From contig JAULSR010000004.1 in the NCBI GenBank assembly GCA_030512295.1, forward strand, positions 1,922,001 through 1,986,000: a stretch of 64,000 bases of DNA, written 5' to 3'. The notes below the pieces were generated by a model that was given only the letters and a program-made list of their open reading frames with translations, had not been told where the DNA came from and made no database searches. A program made the position numbers and the translations under genes. The DNA is from Bombardia bombarda. Its lineage: Eukaryota; Ascomycota; Sordariomycetes; Sordariales; Lasiosphaeriaceae. Positions 20,821 to 33,293 of this stretch are shown in pieces. Numbering within the stretch: position 1 is the stretch's first letter; each line of letters begins with the position of its first letter.

Positions 20821-21654
20821 TCATTTCCTCAACCGCTGGGAGAGTGCGGCCAAGTCAATTGCGACGGCCCGTGCCGAATCATACCCATAGTCCCAGCATC
20901 GCGTGATGATGTCTCGGGCAACATTATCGTTCGCTATGGCGGGCCTCTGGCCATTCTCAACGATGCCCCAAATGTCCTCCTCGTCGCTGATATGCGCGTA
21001 TGGGACTTCCCACTCGGTGATTTCGTAGACAGCCGACCCGAGGGCAGACAACTCCCGTTGTAGCATGCTCAACTGGCTCACCTCGTCATATGGCAAAGCT
21101 GGGCAATAGCGCGGCTCGTATGTGTGGATCCCGAATTCGGGATATACATGCTCGAGAGCGGAGCCAGCGAAGTCACAGATCTTTAGGCTGTTATCGTCGA
21201 AAACGAGGGCGTTCCGAGTAGAGAGGTCTCCCCAGATAACGCGACGAGAATGGAGGTACTCGACGCAGTCAGCGAAGGCAGCCGCCATCTCCAAGCGCCG
21301 GCGCATCAAGGGGGGTTTGTGGGTGTCTCGAATGACGTGCCGCAGATTGCCCTTAGGTGCAAGTTCAAGCCGTAGCGCGAAGGCGTCGCCTTTATCGTCT
21401 TCGAGGAGGCCGAGGCATCTCGTGATGCACCGGTTGTCGCCGAGAGCCTGGTAGATGTTGTGCTCACGATGGAGGTGATAGCTCGTGTCCTTCGCCATTG
21501 GTGCCGTACTGTACGGCACACCGTCGATCCATATGGAATCCGCCTTCAGAACGACGTTCGGTTCAGTCCTGTAGACGTAAATGACAGAGTGATCTGTCCG
21601 TATCTTGACCTCGACGCGGCTCTGGATAAAAGTTGCGATGCTTGATAGAGCCAT
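20821..21654 (-). CDS. Fungal protein kinase-like protein
   Basis: A single exon of 277 residues. The C-lobe is clear: the catalytic loop reads WGDLSTRN (D143, N148) in place of HRDxxxxN, and the Mg-binding triad is DFAGS (D161) in place of DFG. An alpha-C Glu lies in LHREHNIY (E64). The N-lobe is short, with no glycine-rich loop, and the ATP-anchoring Lys cannot be placed. Large fungal families share exactly this xGDLSxRN/DFAGS form; whether they phosphorylate proteins is uncertain. No transmembrane or extra domain is present. The reading frame is intact although the gene sits on a roughly 2.7-kb island between two RIP-mutated transposon nests, with a solo LTR and a MITE just downstream. Confidence 0.85.
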   Translation of the reverse strand: MALSSIATFIQSRVEVKIRTDHSVIYVYRTEPNVVLKADSIWIDGVPYSTAPMAKDTSYHLHREHNIYQALGDNRCITRCLGLLEDDKGDAFALRLELAPKGNLRHVIRDTHKPPLMRRRLEMAAAFADCVEYLHSRRVIWGDLSTRNALVFDDNSLKICDFAGSALEHVYPEFGIHTYEPRYCPALPYDEVSQLSMLQRELSALGSAVYEITEWEVPYAHISDEEDIWGIVENGQRPAIANDNVARDIITRCWDYGYDSARAVAIDLAALSQRLRK

Positions 21655-21677
21655 GCTGGAGGGAAGGGAGGTGGTGC

Positions 21678-21741
21678 GTGTGTGTCTGTTCCTGTGTGTG
21701 TGCGCGTACGTGCGTGCGTGTGCGTGCGTGCGTGCGTGCGT
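21678..21741. repeat. Purine-pyrimidine alternating microsatellite
   Basis: GTGT/GTGC/GCGT repeats just upstream of the kinase-like gene start. Such tracts can adopt Z-DNA; a promoter role is only a guess. Confidence 0.8.
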
Positions 21742-22589
21742 GGAAGGTTGAATTTGAGTGATGTAAAGAGTTACGGCGGACTGTTTAAATGGGTGTTGGA
21801 TCTGATTGCGGGGATCAAATCTTGATCAAAGTGCAGCCCTCCCCGCAACGGCACTGATACGCTACACAAGGAGGAACAGAGAGAGGCGCCGTCGACGATG
21901 GTTATTGCCCGTCGGAAAGGAGCGAAAAGCGGTGCTTGATTGAGCCAAAATTTCCCGCGGAGGAGGCGTGCTGGCCCTAATAGCTCTCAGCATGCGCCAC
22001 CTTTTCGGTGAAAGCCCGGACGTCCTCCAGCCGCGTCGGTACAGGACATGATATTTTTCGGCCAACTCTAGAGCCAGAATGAGGCTTAGTGGCCACCCTG
22101 CGACCCACGACCAGCTATCAGTGACCAGCGACCAGCGACCTGCGTGTCCATGTCCACGTCCACGTCCACGTCTAGTGGCCAACTACTTCCTCAAGGCTCC
22201 TTTGGCAATTAAAGTGGTCTAAATCCGGGGCGCTGCGGGAATCTGCGGCGATTGGAAGGACAGCAGAGCGGACCCACAGTGAGTGGTGGAAATTCTACTA
22301 GTTACGGTGGTCCATTCCAATGAGGCTTAACAAGCCTCACCAGCCACTACCCCTCCCTCTGTGGCTCATTCTGCCGACTCAGCCCGGAACCCGTTGCCGA
22401 CGACGTGATAAGGACCGCCTCTCGCGTCGCGCTGCGTCGCGCGGCATCACGCGAATCTTGACGCCCTGTCCTTGATTCGCATGCCTCACAATGTCTCGCA
22501 CGGTGTACTCTAGCGATATCTGAGTGCGGAGAAGGCAGATCGGTCACTGCCACGTCCCTCCACATCACAGCGAATCATTTGCGCGACGG
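21742..22589. other. Non-coding upstream region of the kinase-like gene
   Basis: Ordinary GC content, with short internal repeats (ACGTCC units at about 22146-22172). The frames here are short and lack family features. The sequence switches to AT-rich, RIP-like composition at about 22590-22620. Confidence 0.5.
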
Positions 22590-23499
22590 TTCTGTAACCC
22601 ACGAGCGTATAAAGATAGAAGTTTTACGATCGACGCTACGAAAAAGGTATAACGATAGCGATAACGATAGCGAAGCGAGGCATGAAAGCTCCTTTAAGTT
22701 TTAAACGTTCTCGATTTATAAAGAGAGCGAAAATACCGGTGCTTACTATAGCTACGATAAGGAAAACTAGCGGCCGGTATTTAACGAATAACTTTAATAT
22801 AAGTTAATTATATATTAGCGCGACCGGACGTTCGAATATAGTAGGTTTATTAATAAAACGGAAAATATAAAAATAAAATTTAGCTTTATTCCGTATCTTT
22901 AAGTTAAGCGAATTAACTTCGAATTAAATATATATAATTTCGTAAGGTCTCAGCGATAAGCTACGTAATAACGTAATAAAATACGAAGCAATAACGACAA
23001 GCTTAACTAACGCGGATTATATACATATAGTTTATAAAAGCTTTATAAACGTATACCTAAGCTAAGGCAATAATACTAAATACGGCGTCGTAGTAATAAA
23101 TAAGTAATTTATCCAAACGAGTAATATAACAGAGAAGGGTTGCCTAACGTTTGGAATATATAAAATGTCCACCGTTTATTTTTTTTTCAGCTCCCTTTCC
23201 TCTTAAGTAAGCCGTTTTCGCCGTTCTTAGGTCGTTTCCTCAGTTCGCCCTCCTTAGGTCGCTCTCTTTAAATCGCCCTCCTTAGTTCGCCACTTCTTTA
23301 ATAACGATATTGGCTTATATTTAGCTTATAATAAACTTAAAAAATCGGACGCTTTATTTATAGGCCTCTTTGACTTTGCATAGCTAAAATATTTAATAAG
23401 GAGTTATAAGTTTTATCGATTTATAATTATATTTAGCTTTTATATTTTATTAATTTAAAATAATTCTAGGAACGTTTCTAATGTTAAGGTCCGCGTCGA

Positions 23500-23823
23500 G
23501 GTAGTTCAATAAGAACTATCTTTAATGTTTATAAGCGATTTAAAAACCGCGGCCGCGAAACTTTATAAATCTTTAAAAGCAATTTACCGGACTTAAACTT
23601 AATTATTAAGCGCTTTAAAAAAGAGGATAGACTTATTATCGTGGTTATTTTTTATTATAACCGAGGCGAATTAAAGTTCGATCCTTACGAAACGTATAAA
23701 AGCATAAACGAGAACCCTTTTGGTAGGTGTTTTACCCTAGGCCAACGGTTTGGCGGCACTTGCGCTAACTGCTTTTTTATTAGGCGTAATGCATTTTATA
23801 ATAAGACCGAGCTATTCGAATAA
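23500..23823 (+). pseudogene. Relic of a DUF3716-like cysteine-motif protein
   Basis: Frame 23641-23823 contains FDPYETYKSINENPFGRCFT and GQRFGGTCANCFFIRRN, which resemble the PF-x-x-C and GG-x-C-ANC core of the fungal DUF3716 domain. Open sequence continues upstream to about 23540 with stops. No start or full-length frame survives. DUF3716 proteins are often multicopy and near transposons in fungi. The domain call is by eye. Confidence 0.5.
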
Positions 23824-24534
23824 AAGCTATTAAAAACAATCAATTTAACGGAAGATAATAACGACGAGTAATATAAGTATAGCTTCGCTATAATTATAGC
23901 TTGGGACATTTGGGAGACCGGGGGATATACTACGAGCTATCCGAATAATTTAAATACTTATTAATATAGAACGAGTAGCGTTATTATTATATTAAGTAAT
24001 CGAATTAATATAATAATATTTATTTATTTTAACTTTTCGCTAGTTACTTTAATACCGGTTAGTATTTAAAGTTATTTCTTTTATAAATTCGTCGCGTATT
24101 ATATTAATAATATTCGTATATAGCGTTTAACGCGGACCGTTACGTACGAAATAAAAGCGCGAAGCAATAGTTAATGCCCTGCTATTTCTTTTTAAATTAT
24201 TTATTAAGTTACAAATTATAGTTACCGGCAAGTTCCGCTTTATATACGGTTATTTCGTAACCTTATTAATTATTAAAAGTTTATATATCGTTTTATTAAT
24301 TTATATTAATTTCTTATTATTCGTTTATTATTCGTTTATTATTCGTTTATAATCTTTTATTTATATATTTTACGCGGATGGTCCGCATTGCTTATAGCTA
24401 ACTAACTACCACGACCTTATCGCTTACCGTATAAGCCGAACAAATCGATAGCCGTCCCTCTTCCTAGCTAGGATTATCCCCGACAACGGAAATTACTTCC
24501 GTTATAAGGAAAAAACTGCGACTTATTACGTTTA

Positions 24535-24966
24535 TGTCACGGGCCTAGCCCGTTCCTTGTTGGGTCATCAGCGCCTTGGCGCTAAGGCGCTAAGCACGTA
24601 ACTAGATAGTTAAAGCGCTTAGTTCCGGGATAAAACCTAGCCTTAGCGCCTTAGATAGTTAGCTCCCTCGTATATTTATAAAAGTCATTTCCTAGCCCTA
24701 AGTTGCAGCCCGTAATAGTTGGATGCACCTCCTTCGTATTACGTACTTTTGTTTTTGAGCAACTCTTTCGAAACGACTATTATCAGCGCTTTCCGCGCTT
24801 TTCGGCAATCCCACTTACTTCGCTTTTTTATAAAAGGTCGTAGCACCACAGCGCGTGGCGCGAACCCAATTATCTTAACACGAGGCGTCTTTATACGGGG
24901 CTTATATATGCATGATCCCGGTGCTTAAACGCACTAGCTTTAAACTTATAACTAAAATTTTCTACT
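24535..24966 (+). mobile_element. Gypsy-type 5' LTR, probable
   Basis: Begins TGTCACGGGCCTAGCCCG and has much higher GC than its surroundings up to about 24940, with a TATATTTATAAAAG stretch and a CT-rich middle typical of fungal LTRs. The exact 3' end is unclear because RIP has altered it. It precedes the plus-sense Gypsy body. Confidence 0.55.
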
Positions 24967-27900
24967 ACTTAATTAACGCACCTTATAATTAAGTTATAAT
25001 AAAATTATTTAATAAGGTTAATTATTAATAATAAAGTTATTTATAATTAATAATAATATTAATTTTATGGCTATTTAAATTTATTACGAGCGTGTTAATA
25101 ATAATAGTTCTAATAAATCGGCACCTTTATTACTCTAAACGGCGGCTTTTTTCGATATAGCTTTTAAAGTTAATAAATTAAACCCTATTCCCCCGTATCC
25201 CTTTTACTACCTTTTCGGTAATAAGTTTAACGAGGGGGACTTTTCCTTTAAGTAAGGAGTTTAAATAGGCGGTATTATTATATAGGTTAAAAAGTATAAC
25301 TTAAAAAATATTATTACCTTTTTTCAAAGTTTATAGACGCCTTTTAATTAGCTTTTAATAATTAGTCCTTATATTCGCCCGAGTTTATAACTATTTCTTT
25401 CGTAAGGCTATTTTTAATATTATAGCTAAGGAAAAAGAAAATTAAACATTAAACTCCTAACTGTTTGACCTTATTTATAAAAAAAAACCACCGCTAAATT
25501 AAAGGCTAAACTGGACCTAACTAACTCCGCTTAAGGTTTTTAAAACTAAGGCTAACATGAGGAACGATATATTAACGCTAATTTATAGCTTTTTTCGGTA
25601 AAGGAAATAGATATTAAGAAGAAGTAAAAGTAGTTTATTAATTAAATAAATAATATTTAGCTTATTTAATTACGAAATTCGATATATTTTTAATATAAAT
25701 ATAAAAAGATTATTTATATAGTTATTTTTTTTTAAGAAAAGGTATGCGTAGTTATCCAGAAAGATATCGATTTAATTGTTTTTAATAAAGGCCGCCCGGA
25801 TTTTATTTTTATTTTTAAATCTTATTAAATAACTTTATTCGTATTTTATTATTATTAATATTAAGAAAAACGTTTGGAATAAATTTAATTTTTTATATTA
25901 AAGCGGAAAACATGCTATTTAAGTAGCTTTTATTGGTAAATTTAAAACGTTAATTATTATATTTAAATTTATGGATAGTAAAAAAGTTAAAGGTTTACGT
26001 AAAAAGTTAGCTTTTTAATTAAAGTAAGCCGTAGTAGTTAACCTTAATCTTTTTAATAATAAAGATTTCTTTAGTTAAACGGTGTTATTAAATAAATTAA
26101 CTATTAATTACGAACGGTATAAGTTTAAAAAAAAATAACGAAAGATTAAAAGGATAAATTTATTAATAATAACTAGCATAGCTTTATTAAATTATGTAAT
26201 AATTAAAGTATTTTATTTTCCGATAAAACGGGAAAGCTAATAAACTTAAGCGCTATTAAAATACGTTATTTTAAACCTTTTTCGAAATAAAAATAAGCTT
26301 ATTATAAAAATAGTAATTTATACTTTTAATATATTAAAGTAAAGCTATATTTATAAATATTATTATAAAACTAAAGCAAACGTTCTTTAGTTTATAGGAA
26401 AAGCTTCGGAATTATAAATTACGAAAAATTTTATCCGTAACGCTGTAATATATAACTCTTAGCGTAATAAAGGTACTTTTAGCCGTAAAGGTTTTAATCG
26501 GGGAGGATTTAAATAAAATAAAGGCGGTTTCCATTAAAAAGGCCGCGGTAGCTATAAAAGTAATTAATAAAAAAACGGTTTATTGGTTATAGTTCGCGTT
26601 ATTAATATAAAGCCGTAATAATAAAACTATAATTAATAATAGAATTTCGGCCAGCAAGGCTATAGCTAATAAAGCTATAACTAATAAGGTCTTCCTAAAC
26701 CAACTTAGTTTTAATAGCGGGAAAACTTAAATTAAATCGTTAAAAAAACTTAAAACTAGGGAAATTTCGTACCCTCGAACTAAATTACGTTCAAAGGTAG
26801 CAAACTATTATATTAAAAAAAAAGAAGGATAACACTTTATATTTAAAAATAATAAACAAAATAAATTCGATACTTTTTTTATATATATATATAGCTTGAT
26901 AAGCGTTATATTTATTATAATACGTTAATAAATATCGGTTATTCCGGCTTAATATTTATTAACGATTTTTTTATTAAAAAATATAATATTATACGGCATT
27001 TTTTACTACGTCCCGCCCCTTATAATTAACAAATAAAATATATATAATATAAATTATTTAATATATAAAAATTCCCTTACGTATAAAATATTATAAAAAG
27101 TTCCTTTTATTATATATCATTAAATTAGCTAATAATTACTTTATTATATTAAGGCTGCCCTAATTAAAATATTATAACCTTTAAATTAATTAATAAACCT
27201 TAGAATTAAAATTCTTAAATATATATAAAAGCTACTACCTCCTATACAATATCCCCGATCATTTTATAACAACCCCGCGAGCTTCGTATCTCCGGCTAAC
27301 AACCGCCTATATAAATAAGCATAAAAACGTCCCGGGCAGCTTCCATACTATAATAAAAGACGTCCCGAACGAAAGAGAACCGGAGGATCGTTCAAATAGC
27401 CAACCGAACCTCGTCGTCCACGACCACGGGATACGGGCGAAAATATAAAAAAAACGCTATTAACGGGAAATAGCGGAAGTAAAAGGAGCGCGCGGTATTA
27501 CCCGCGCCCCGGAAAGATAACGAGCCCGTTTTTTATTAAAAAAAACCGATAACGTAATTTATAAAGTATACTTAGCCCTAACTAGAATAATCGGCGGTAC
27601 GCGAATTATATAATCGAAACTTAAATAATTATTAACGTTTTTTTAAAGGATTTTTAGAATAATAAACCATTTAAATAAAATAAATATTAAAGCTTTAAAC
27701 ATTTTTAATTTTATATTATTAATTAAATAAAAAGGCGTATAAATAGGTATAACTATTATTATAGAATTAAAACGAACGGTTACGTAAAAAGATTTGATAT
27801 TCCTTTTAAAACTTTTTAAAAATATTTAGAAAATAATAATTAACGGAAAAAAAAATCTAAACTATTATAAGTTTTTACTCCCGGAACCTTACTATAAATT

Positions 27901-28140
27901 TATCGACATTTATTTTAGGCAACGTATCTTATTAAGTAAAATTAACGAAAATAATATATAAAAGTTCTTTAATAAATTAAATAAAAAGTATATCTCGGTA
28001 AAAGAACTTTAAAAAAAAGTCCCCGCTTATTATTACGATTTATTATAAGCTTTTAACCTATAAAATATAGATAAATTATTACTATATAAATTATATAATT
28101 ATAAAATTAAACTTATCCCTGGAAATAAACTATTATATTT

Positions 28141-28596
28141 ACGGATTAAATTAATATCTCTTTTTAAAACTAAGGGTTATAAAACGGTAGCTAGACAATA
28201 ATTTATCGAAAAGCTTTATTCGACCTTTTTCGGTAAGTATAGCGGTTTCGCTACTTATAGCTGAAAAGCTAGGAGGAGGAGTTCGCATCTGCTACGATTA
28301 TAAGGGCGTAAATAATATTTTTCTAAAAAATCGATACTTATTACCATTAGTAAAAGAAACTTTAAATATTATATATAAAATTAAGATTTTTATTAAGTTT
28401 AATATTATTATAACGTTTAATAAAATTAAAATTACAAAAAACTATAAATAATTTATTACTTTTATTACTTAATTTAATTTATATAAAACTTTAATTATTT
28501 TTTTTAACTTATAAAGCGCTCCGGTAACATTTTAATATTATATTAATAACATTTTATATAATACGTTTAATAATTATATTATAGTTTATTTAAATA
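28141..28596 (+). pseudogene. Gypsy reverse transcriptase relic, left part
   Basis: The plus strand preserves the family order SVSIAVSLLIAEKLGGGVRI, then CYDYKGVNNIFLKNRYLLPL, then FIKFNII, then SAPVTF, ending YLNN where active enzymes have YLDD. The two D-to-N changes fit G-to-A mutation. Element C follows immediately; at 30435 the frame resumes with IFIYFNLKTKYITYIKSVLK, matching the family segment after YLDD. Several stop codons show it is dead. Confidence 0.85.
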
Positions 28597-30434
28597 ACGT
28601 GGTTCATAAGCGACCCGCGCATACAAGCGACCCGCGCACTTTCAGACCACGTCGTAACCTCCTAACTCAATTACTCCATAACAACACAAGAAAATTAGTT
28701 ACACTCAATTACATTCTCTTCTTTTAAAGTCTCTTCAGCCTCCTAGCAGGTTCGTATATTATGCCCAGTTTTGCCGCACCTTCCATAACGTCGTAAACCT
28801 AACGGCCCAACCTATATAGCACCCCCTTTTGCTAACTTTTTACTTGATTGCTGCTATGTAGTATTCTTCTATTTAATTAAACTAAGCGTATTTTTTATAG
28901 TAAATGCCCCTCCAGCTCGTATGTATATTTTTTTTAACTTTCTAACGCTTTGTAAGGGCTTTATTAACCTTATGAAATGTCCGAACCTCTTCCCGTAAAA
29001 GGGTTATTTTGTGAGTAATTAGCTTTATACTTTTCGTTAACTGCTTTACGGCTGAAAAAACATTAGTTAGAGAGCTTTTTTAGTGTCTAGCAATATGGTG
29101 CTATTATACTTTGATTACGAAACGGCTTTAGAAGGGTTATGTAGTGTTTGAAAGACCTATGGGTCGGCCTCCAAAAGGGGTAGTCCAGTCGGTATTAGCG
29201 TCCGTAATTTTAATATTAAGCTTTGATAAAATAGCCTAAGGGTTATACGGTATTAGGCTAGCTTTTCGGAAATTAGTTTAAATATTTTTGGCCGTTATAG
29301 TGTTGAAATGGGCGGCTTTAAATGTAAGAAAGAACTCGGTTTTAATAATATGATTAATATAGGCTTTAATAAAAACCTTTAATTTTTGGCCGTATATCCG
29401 CTTTAATATATTAAAACAATTAATATTTAAAAGCTGGGTAATATGTAAAAAGTATGTAGGGAGGTAAAGAGTAATAATATTCTTTTTTTATAAAATTTTT
29501 CGAATTAAGCTAATAGATAGCTTTTATAGCCGTTTAAAATAATTATCCGATATATATTTATTTGTCGGCTAATAATATATTTATTAAAATATTAGATTTA
29601 ATTTAAAGTTATATTATTATTTATTTAACCGTTTATCGAGGTTTTAATTATTTAAAAGAAAAAAAAGCCGTATTCGGTATTTTAAAGGTAAGATAATTAA
29701 TATTTTATAAAATTAAAAATAATGGTAATACGAAGCTATTATTATTTATATATTTGATCGTTGTTGCTTATTTCCGATTATTAAATTAAAATTATTTATT
29801 TCGGCCGCATCGATTTATACGTATAACGACTATATTATTATAAATAATCCCCATTATAAAGCCTATCTTATCGAAATTATAAAAGTTATAATTCTAATTA
29901 TTATATTTCGCCCGTATATTAGCTATAAATCGGAACTACGCATTTATTAGGTCAGGATCTTCATAGAGGGCCCTTTAGAAGTCGTATGTACGTGAAAAAC
30001 GCGTTTTAAGCTCGGAGCGGCGTTATATAAAATTGTATGGCCATTGTTTGCCGACTGGTTCCGCATTACGCGTTTTATAAAGGAAATCGGCTATATTTTA
30101 TATATCGTTAATCCGGGGCGGAAATCCTCGCGTATTTAAATCAAGTATATATTATAAAAGGGTCTCTTCTTCAATTAAGGTTAAATTATACTAGGTATTA
30201 CGTTTATTGGCTTTTGGAGTGTAGTTTTTTATTCGGTTGCGGAGGGTGGTTTTAAAGACGTCGTACGTCTTTATAGCGAGTCGGGTTGACATTTTTTTTG
30301 TTATACGAAGTGCCTTAATAGCAAAAGTAATTCTACCTTTTTTTGTTTATATAAATATTATGTTGTTGTGGAAAAATCGCGTGTTAAGATCAAAAGGTTG
30401 CGACGCGGTTTGAAAGTGCGCGGGTCGCTTATGT
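28597..30434 (-). mobile_element. Pogo/Fot-type transposon, family P1, element C
   Basis: About 1838 bp, minus sense, with TA at 28595-28596. The left TIR has two AGCGACCCGCGC motifs; the right TIR has one and lacks seven terminal bases (AACCACG) before the TA. The transposase HTH and CENP-B-like regions are near the right end (about 30000-30390), degraded by stops. Its target was the YLDD codons of the Gypsy reverse transcriptase. Confidence 0.85.
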
Positions 30435-31476
30435 TAATATTTTTATTTATTTTAATTTAAAAACTAAATATATAACTTATATTAAAAGCGTATTAAAGCG
30501 TTTAATTAATATTAAATTATAAATTAATATTAATAAATATAAGTTTTATATTATAAAAACGAAATATTTTAATATTATTATTAAACTAAAAAGTATAAAA
30601 ATAAAAAAAAGTAAAATCGCTATTATTAAAAAATAACTATTACTTATAATAAAAAAATAATTATAAAGGTTTTTTTAAGATTTATTAACTTTTATTATTG
30701 TTTTATTCGTAATTTTTCGGGTATTATTAAACTATTATATAAGTTTATTTAAAAAAATTAATATAAAATTAAATAATAATTTATTAAAAAGCTTTTAAAG
30801 ATTTTAAGCTTACCTTTATTATAGCTTTTACTTTTCGTATTTTTATCTGGACGAAACCGGTAATTATAAAAGTAAACGCTTCGAACTAGGCTTTAAAGGG
30901 CGTCCTTTTATAAATAAGTAATAACGGAACCTTTTACTTAATAATATACTTTTTTTTTAAATATTTAACGTAAAAATATAATTATAATATTTATAATAAA
31001 AAACTTCTCGCCGTTATTAAAGCTTTAAAAAATAACGCTTTAAATTAAAAGGCGTTATAAAGCTATTTGAAATAATTATAAACTATAAAAACCTTAAAAC
31101 CTTTATTACTATTAAATAATTTAATTAGAAAAAAATATATTAAGTAGAATTTTTATTATATTTTAACTTTAAAATTATTTATAAGCCTAATCTGGATAAT
31201 TATAAATTAAATGCTTTAAGTAAGAAACTAAAAGATATATTATATAAAAATTAAAACGATAAACTATAAAATAAAATCAAACAACTTATTTTTCCAAATA
31301 AATTTAATAATTTCTTTTTTAACCTACCTAATAAAAAAAATATCTTATTCTTTTTTATAACTAAATTATAAAAAGGAGCTATATATAATAATTTACCGTT
31401 ATATATTATAAAAATAAATATAATTAAACATTTAAACGATTTAATTAATAATAATTATAAAATTTTATTATTATTA

Positions 31477-33293
31477 ACGTGGTTCATAAGCGACCCGCGC
31501 ATATAAACGACCCGCGCACTTTCAAACCGCATCGCAACCTTTTGATTTTAACACGCGATTTTTCCATAATAATATAATATTTATATAAATAAAAGAAAGT
31601 AGAATTATTCTTATTATTAAAGTATTTCGTACAACAAAAGAAATATTAATCCGACTCGCTACAAAGACGTACGACGTCTCTAAAACTACCCTCCGCAACC
31701 GAATAAAAGGCTGTATTCTAAATACCAATAAACGCAATGCCTAGCATAATTTGACTTTAATTAAAAAAAAGACCCTTCTATAATATATATTTGATTTAAA
31801 TACGCGAAGATTTCTGTCCCGAATTAATAATATGTAAAATATAGCCGATCTCTTTTATAAAACGCGTAACATGGAACTAATCGGCAAATAATAGCTATAT
31901 AACTTTATATAACGCCGCTCCGAGCTTAAAACGCGTTTTTTATATATATACGATTTTTAAAGGGCTTTTTATAAAAATCTTAACCTAATAAAACGCATAG
32001 TTTTAATTTATAATTAATATATAAACGAAATATAACAATTAAAATTATAATTTTTATAATTTTAATAAAATAAGTTTTATAATAAAAATTATTTATAATA
32101 ATATAATTATTATATATATAAATCGATACGGCCGAAATAAGTAATTTTAACTTAATAATCGGATATAGGCGATAACGATTAAATATATAAATAATAACGG
32201 TTTTATATTATTACTATTTTTAATTTTATAAAATATTAATTATCTTACTTTTTAATATACCGAATATAGCCTTCCCTTTTTTTAAATAATTAAAACCTTA
32301 ATAAACGATTAAACGGATAATAATATAACTTTAAATTGGATTTAATATTTTAATAAATATATTATTAGCCGGCAAATAAATATATATCAAATAATTGTTT
32401 TAAACGGCTATAAAAGCTATTTATCGGCTTAATTCGAAAAGTTTTATAAAAAGAAAAACATTATTATTCTCTATTTCCCTATATATTCTTTATATATTAC
32501 CTAACTTTTAAATATTAGTTATTTTAATATATTAAAGCGGATATATAGCTAAAAATTAAAGGCTTTTATTAAAGTTTATATTAATTATATTATTAAAACC
32601 GAGTTCTTTTTTATATTTAAAACTGCTTATTTTAATATTATAACGGCCGAAAATATTTAAGCTAATTTCCAAAAAGCTAGCCTAATACTATACAACCTTT
32701 AAACTATTTTATTAAAGTTTAATATTAAACTATAAACGCTAATACCGACTAGACCACCCTTTCCGAAAGCCGACCTATAGGTCTTTTAGACATTATATAA
32801 CTTTTTTAAAGCCGTTTATAGTCAAAGTATATGCAATACTATATTATTAAACACTAAGGAAACTCTTTAACTAATGTTTTTTTAACTGTAAAATAATTAG
32901 CGAAAGGTATAAAGCTAATTACTTACGAGATGACCCTCTTACGGGAGGAGGTTCGAACATTTCGTAAAACTAATAAAGCCCTTATAAAGCGTCGGAAAGT
33001 TAAGAAAATACGCGTACGAATTGGGGAGGCATTTACTATAAAGGATACGCTTAGTTTAATTAAACAAAAAGTCAGCAAAAGAGGATGCTACATAAGCTGG
33101 GCCGTCGGGCCTACAACGCTATAAAAAGTGCAACAAAACTAAGCACAATATACAAACCTGCCAAAAGGCTAAAGAGACTTTAGAAAAAAATAATGTTATT
33201 AAATGCAATTAATTTTCTTATATTATTATAGAGTAATTAAGTTAAAAAGTTACAACGCGGTCTAAAAGTGCGCGGGTCGCTTATAAACCACGT
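31477..33293 (+). mobile_element. Pogo/Fot-type transposon, family P1, element D
   Basis: 1817 bp, plus sense, TA on both sides (31475-31476, 33294-33295). The left TIR has two copies of the GC-rich motif (second copy mutated), the right has one. An open piece at 32930-33124 encodes the basic, coiled C-terminal part of the transposase (LLREEVRTFRKTNKALIKRR). The rest is interrupted by stops. Confidence 0.85.

Larger units (their letters stand above)
24967..31476 (+). mobile_element. Gypsy-type retrotransposon body, split by pogo C
   Basis: Plus-sense body running 24967-28596, interrupted by pogo element C (28597-30434) and resuming at 30435 until pogo D at 31477. Gag/protease sequence is too decayed to define. 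Reverse transcriptase is clear on both sides of the insertion (see separate entry). The right half continues through RNase H-like sequence. The 3' LTR was not found. Confidence 0.7.

Noticed and set aside
21862..22182. 106-codon Arg/Gly-rich frame upstream of the kinase gene
   Set aside because: The start comes from ACGTCC short repeats and no domain or splice partner is seen.
24719..24928. 69-codon frame in the Gypsy LTR
   Set aside because: It lies within the GC-rich LTR segment and has no protein family features.
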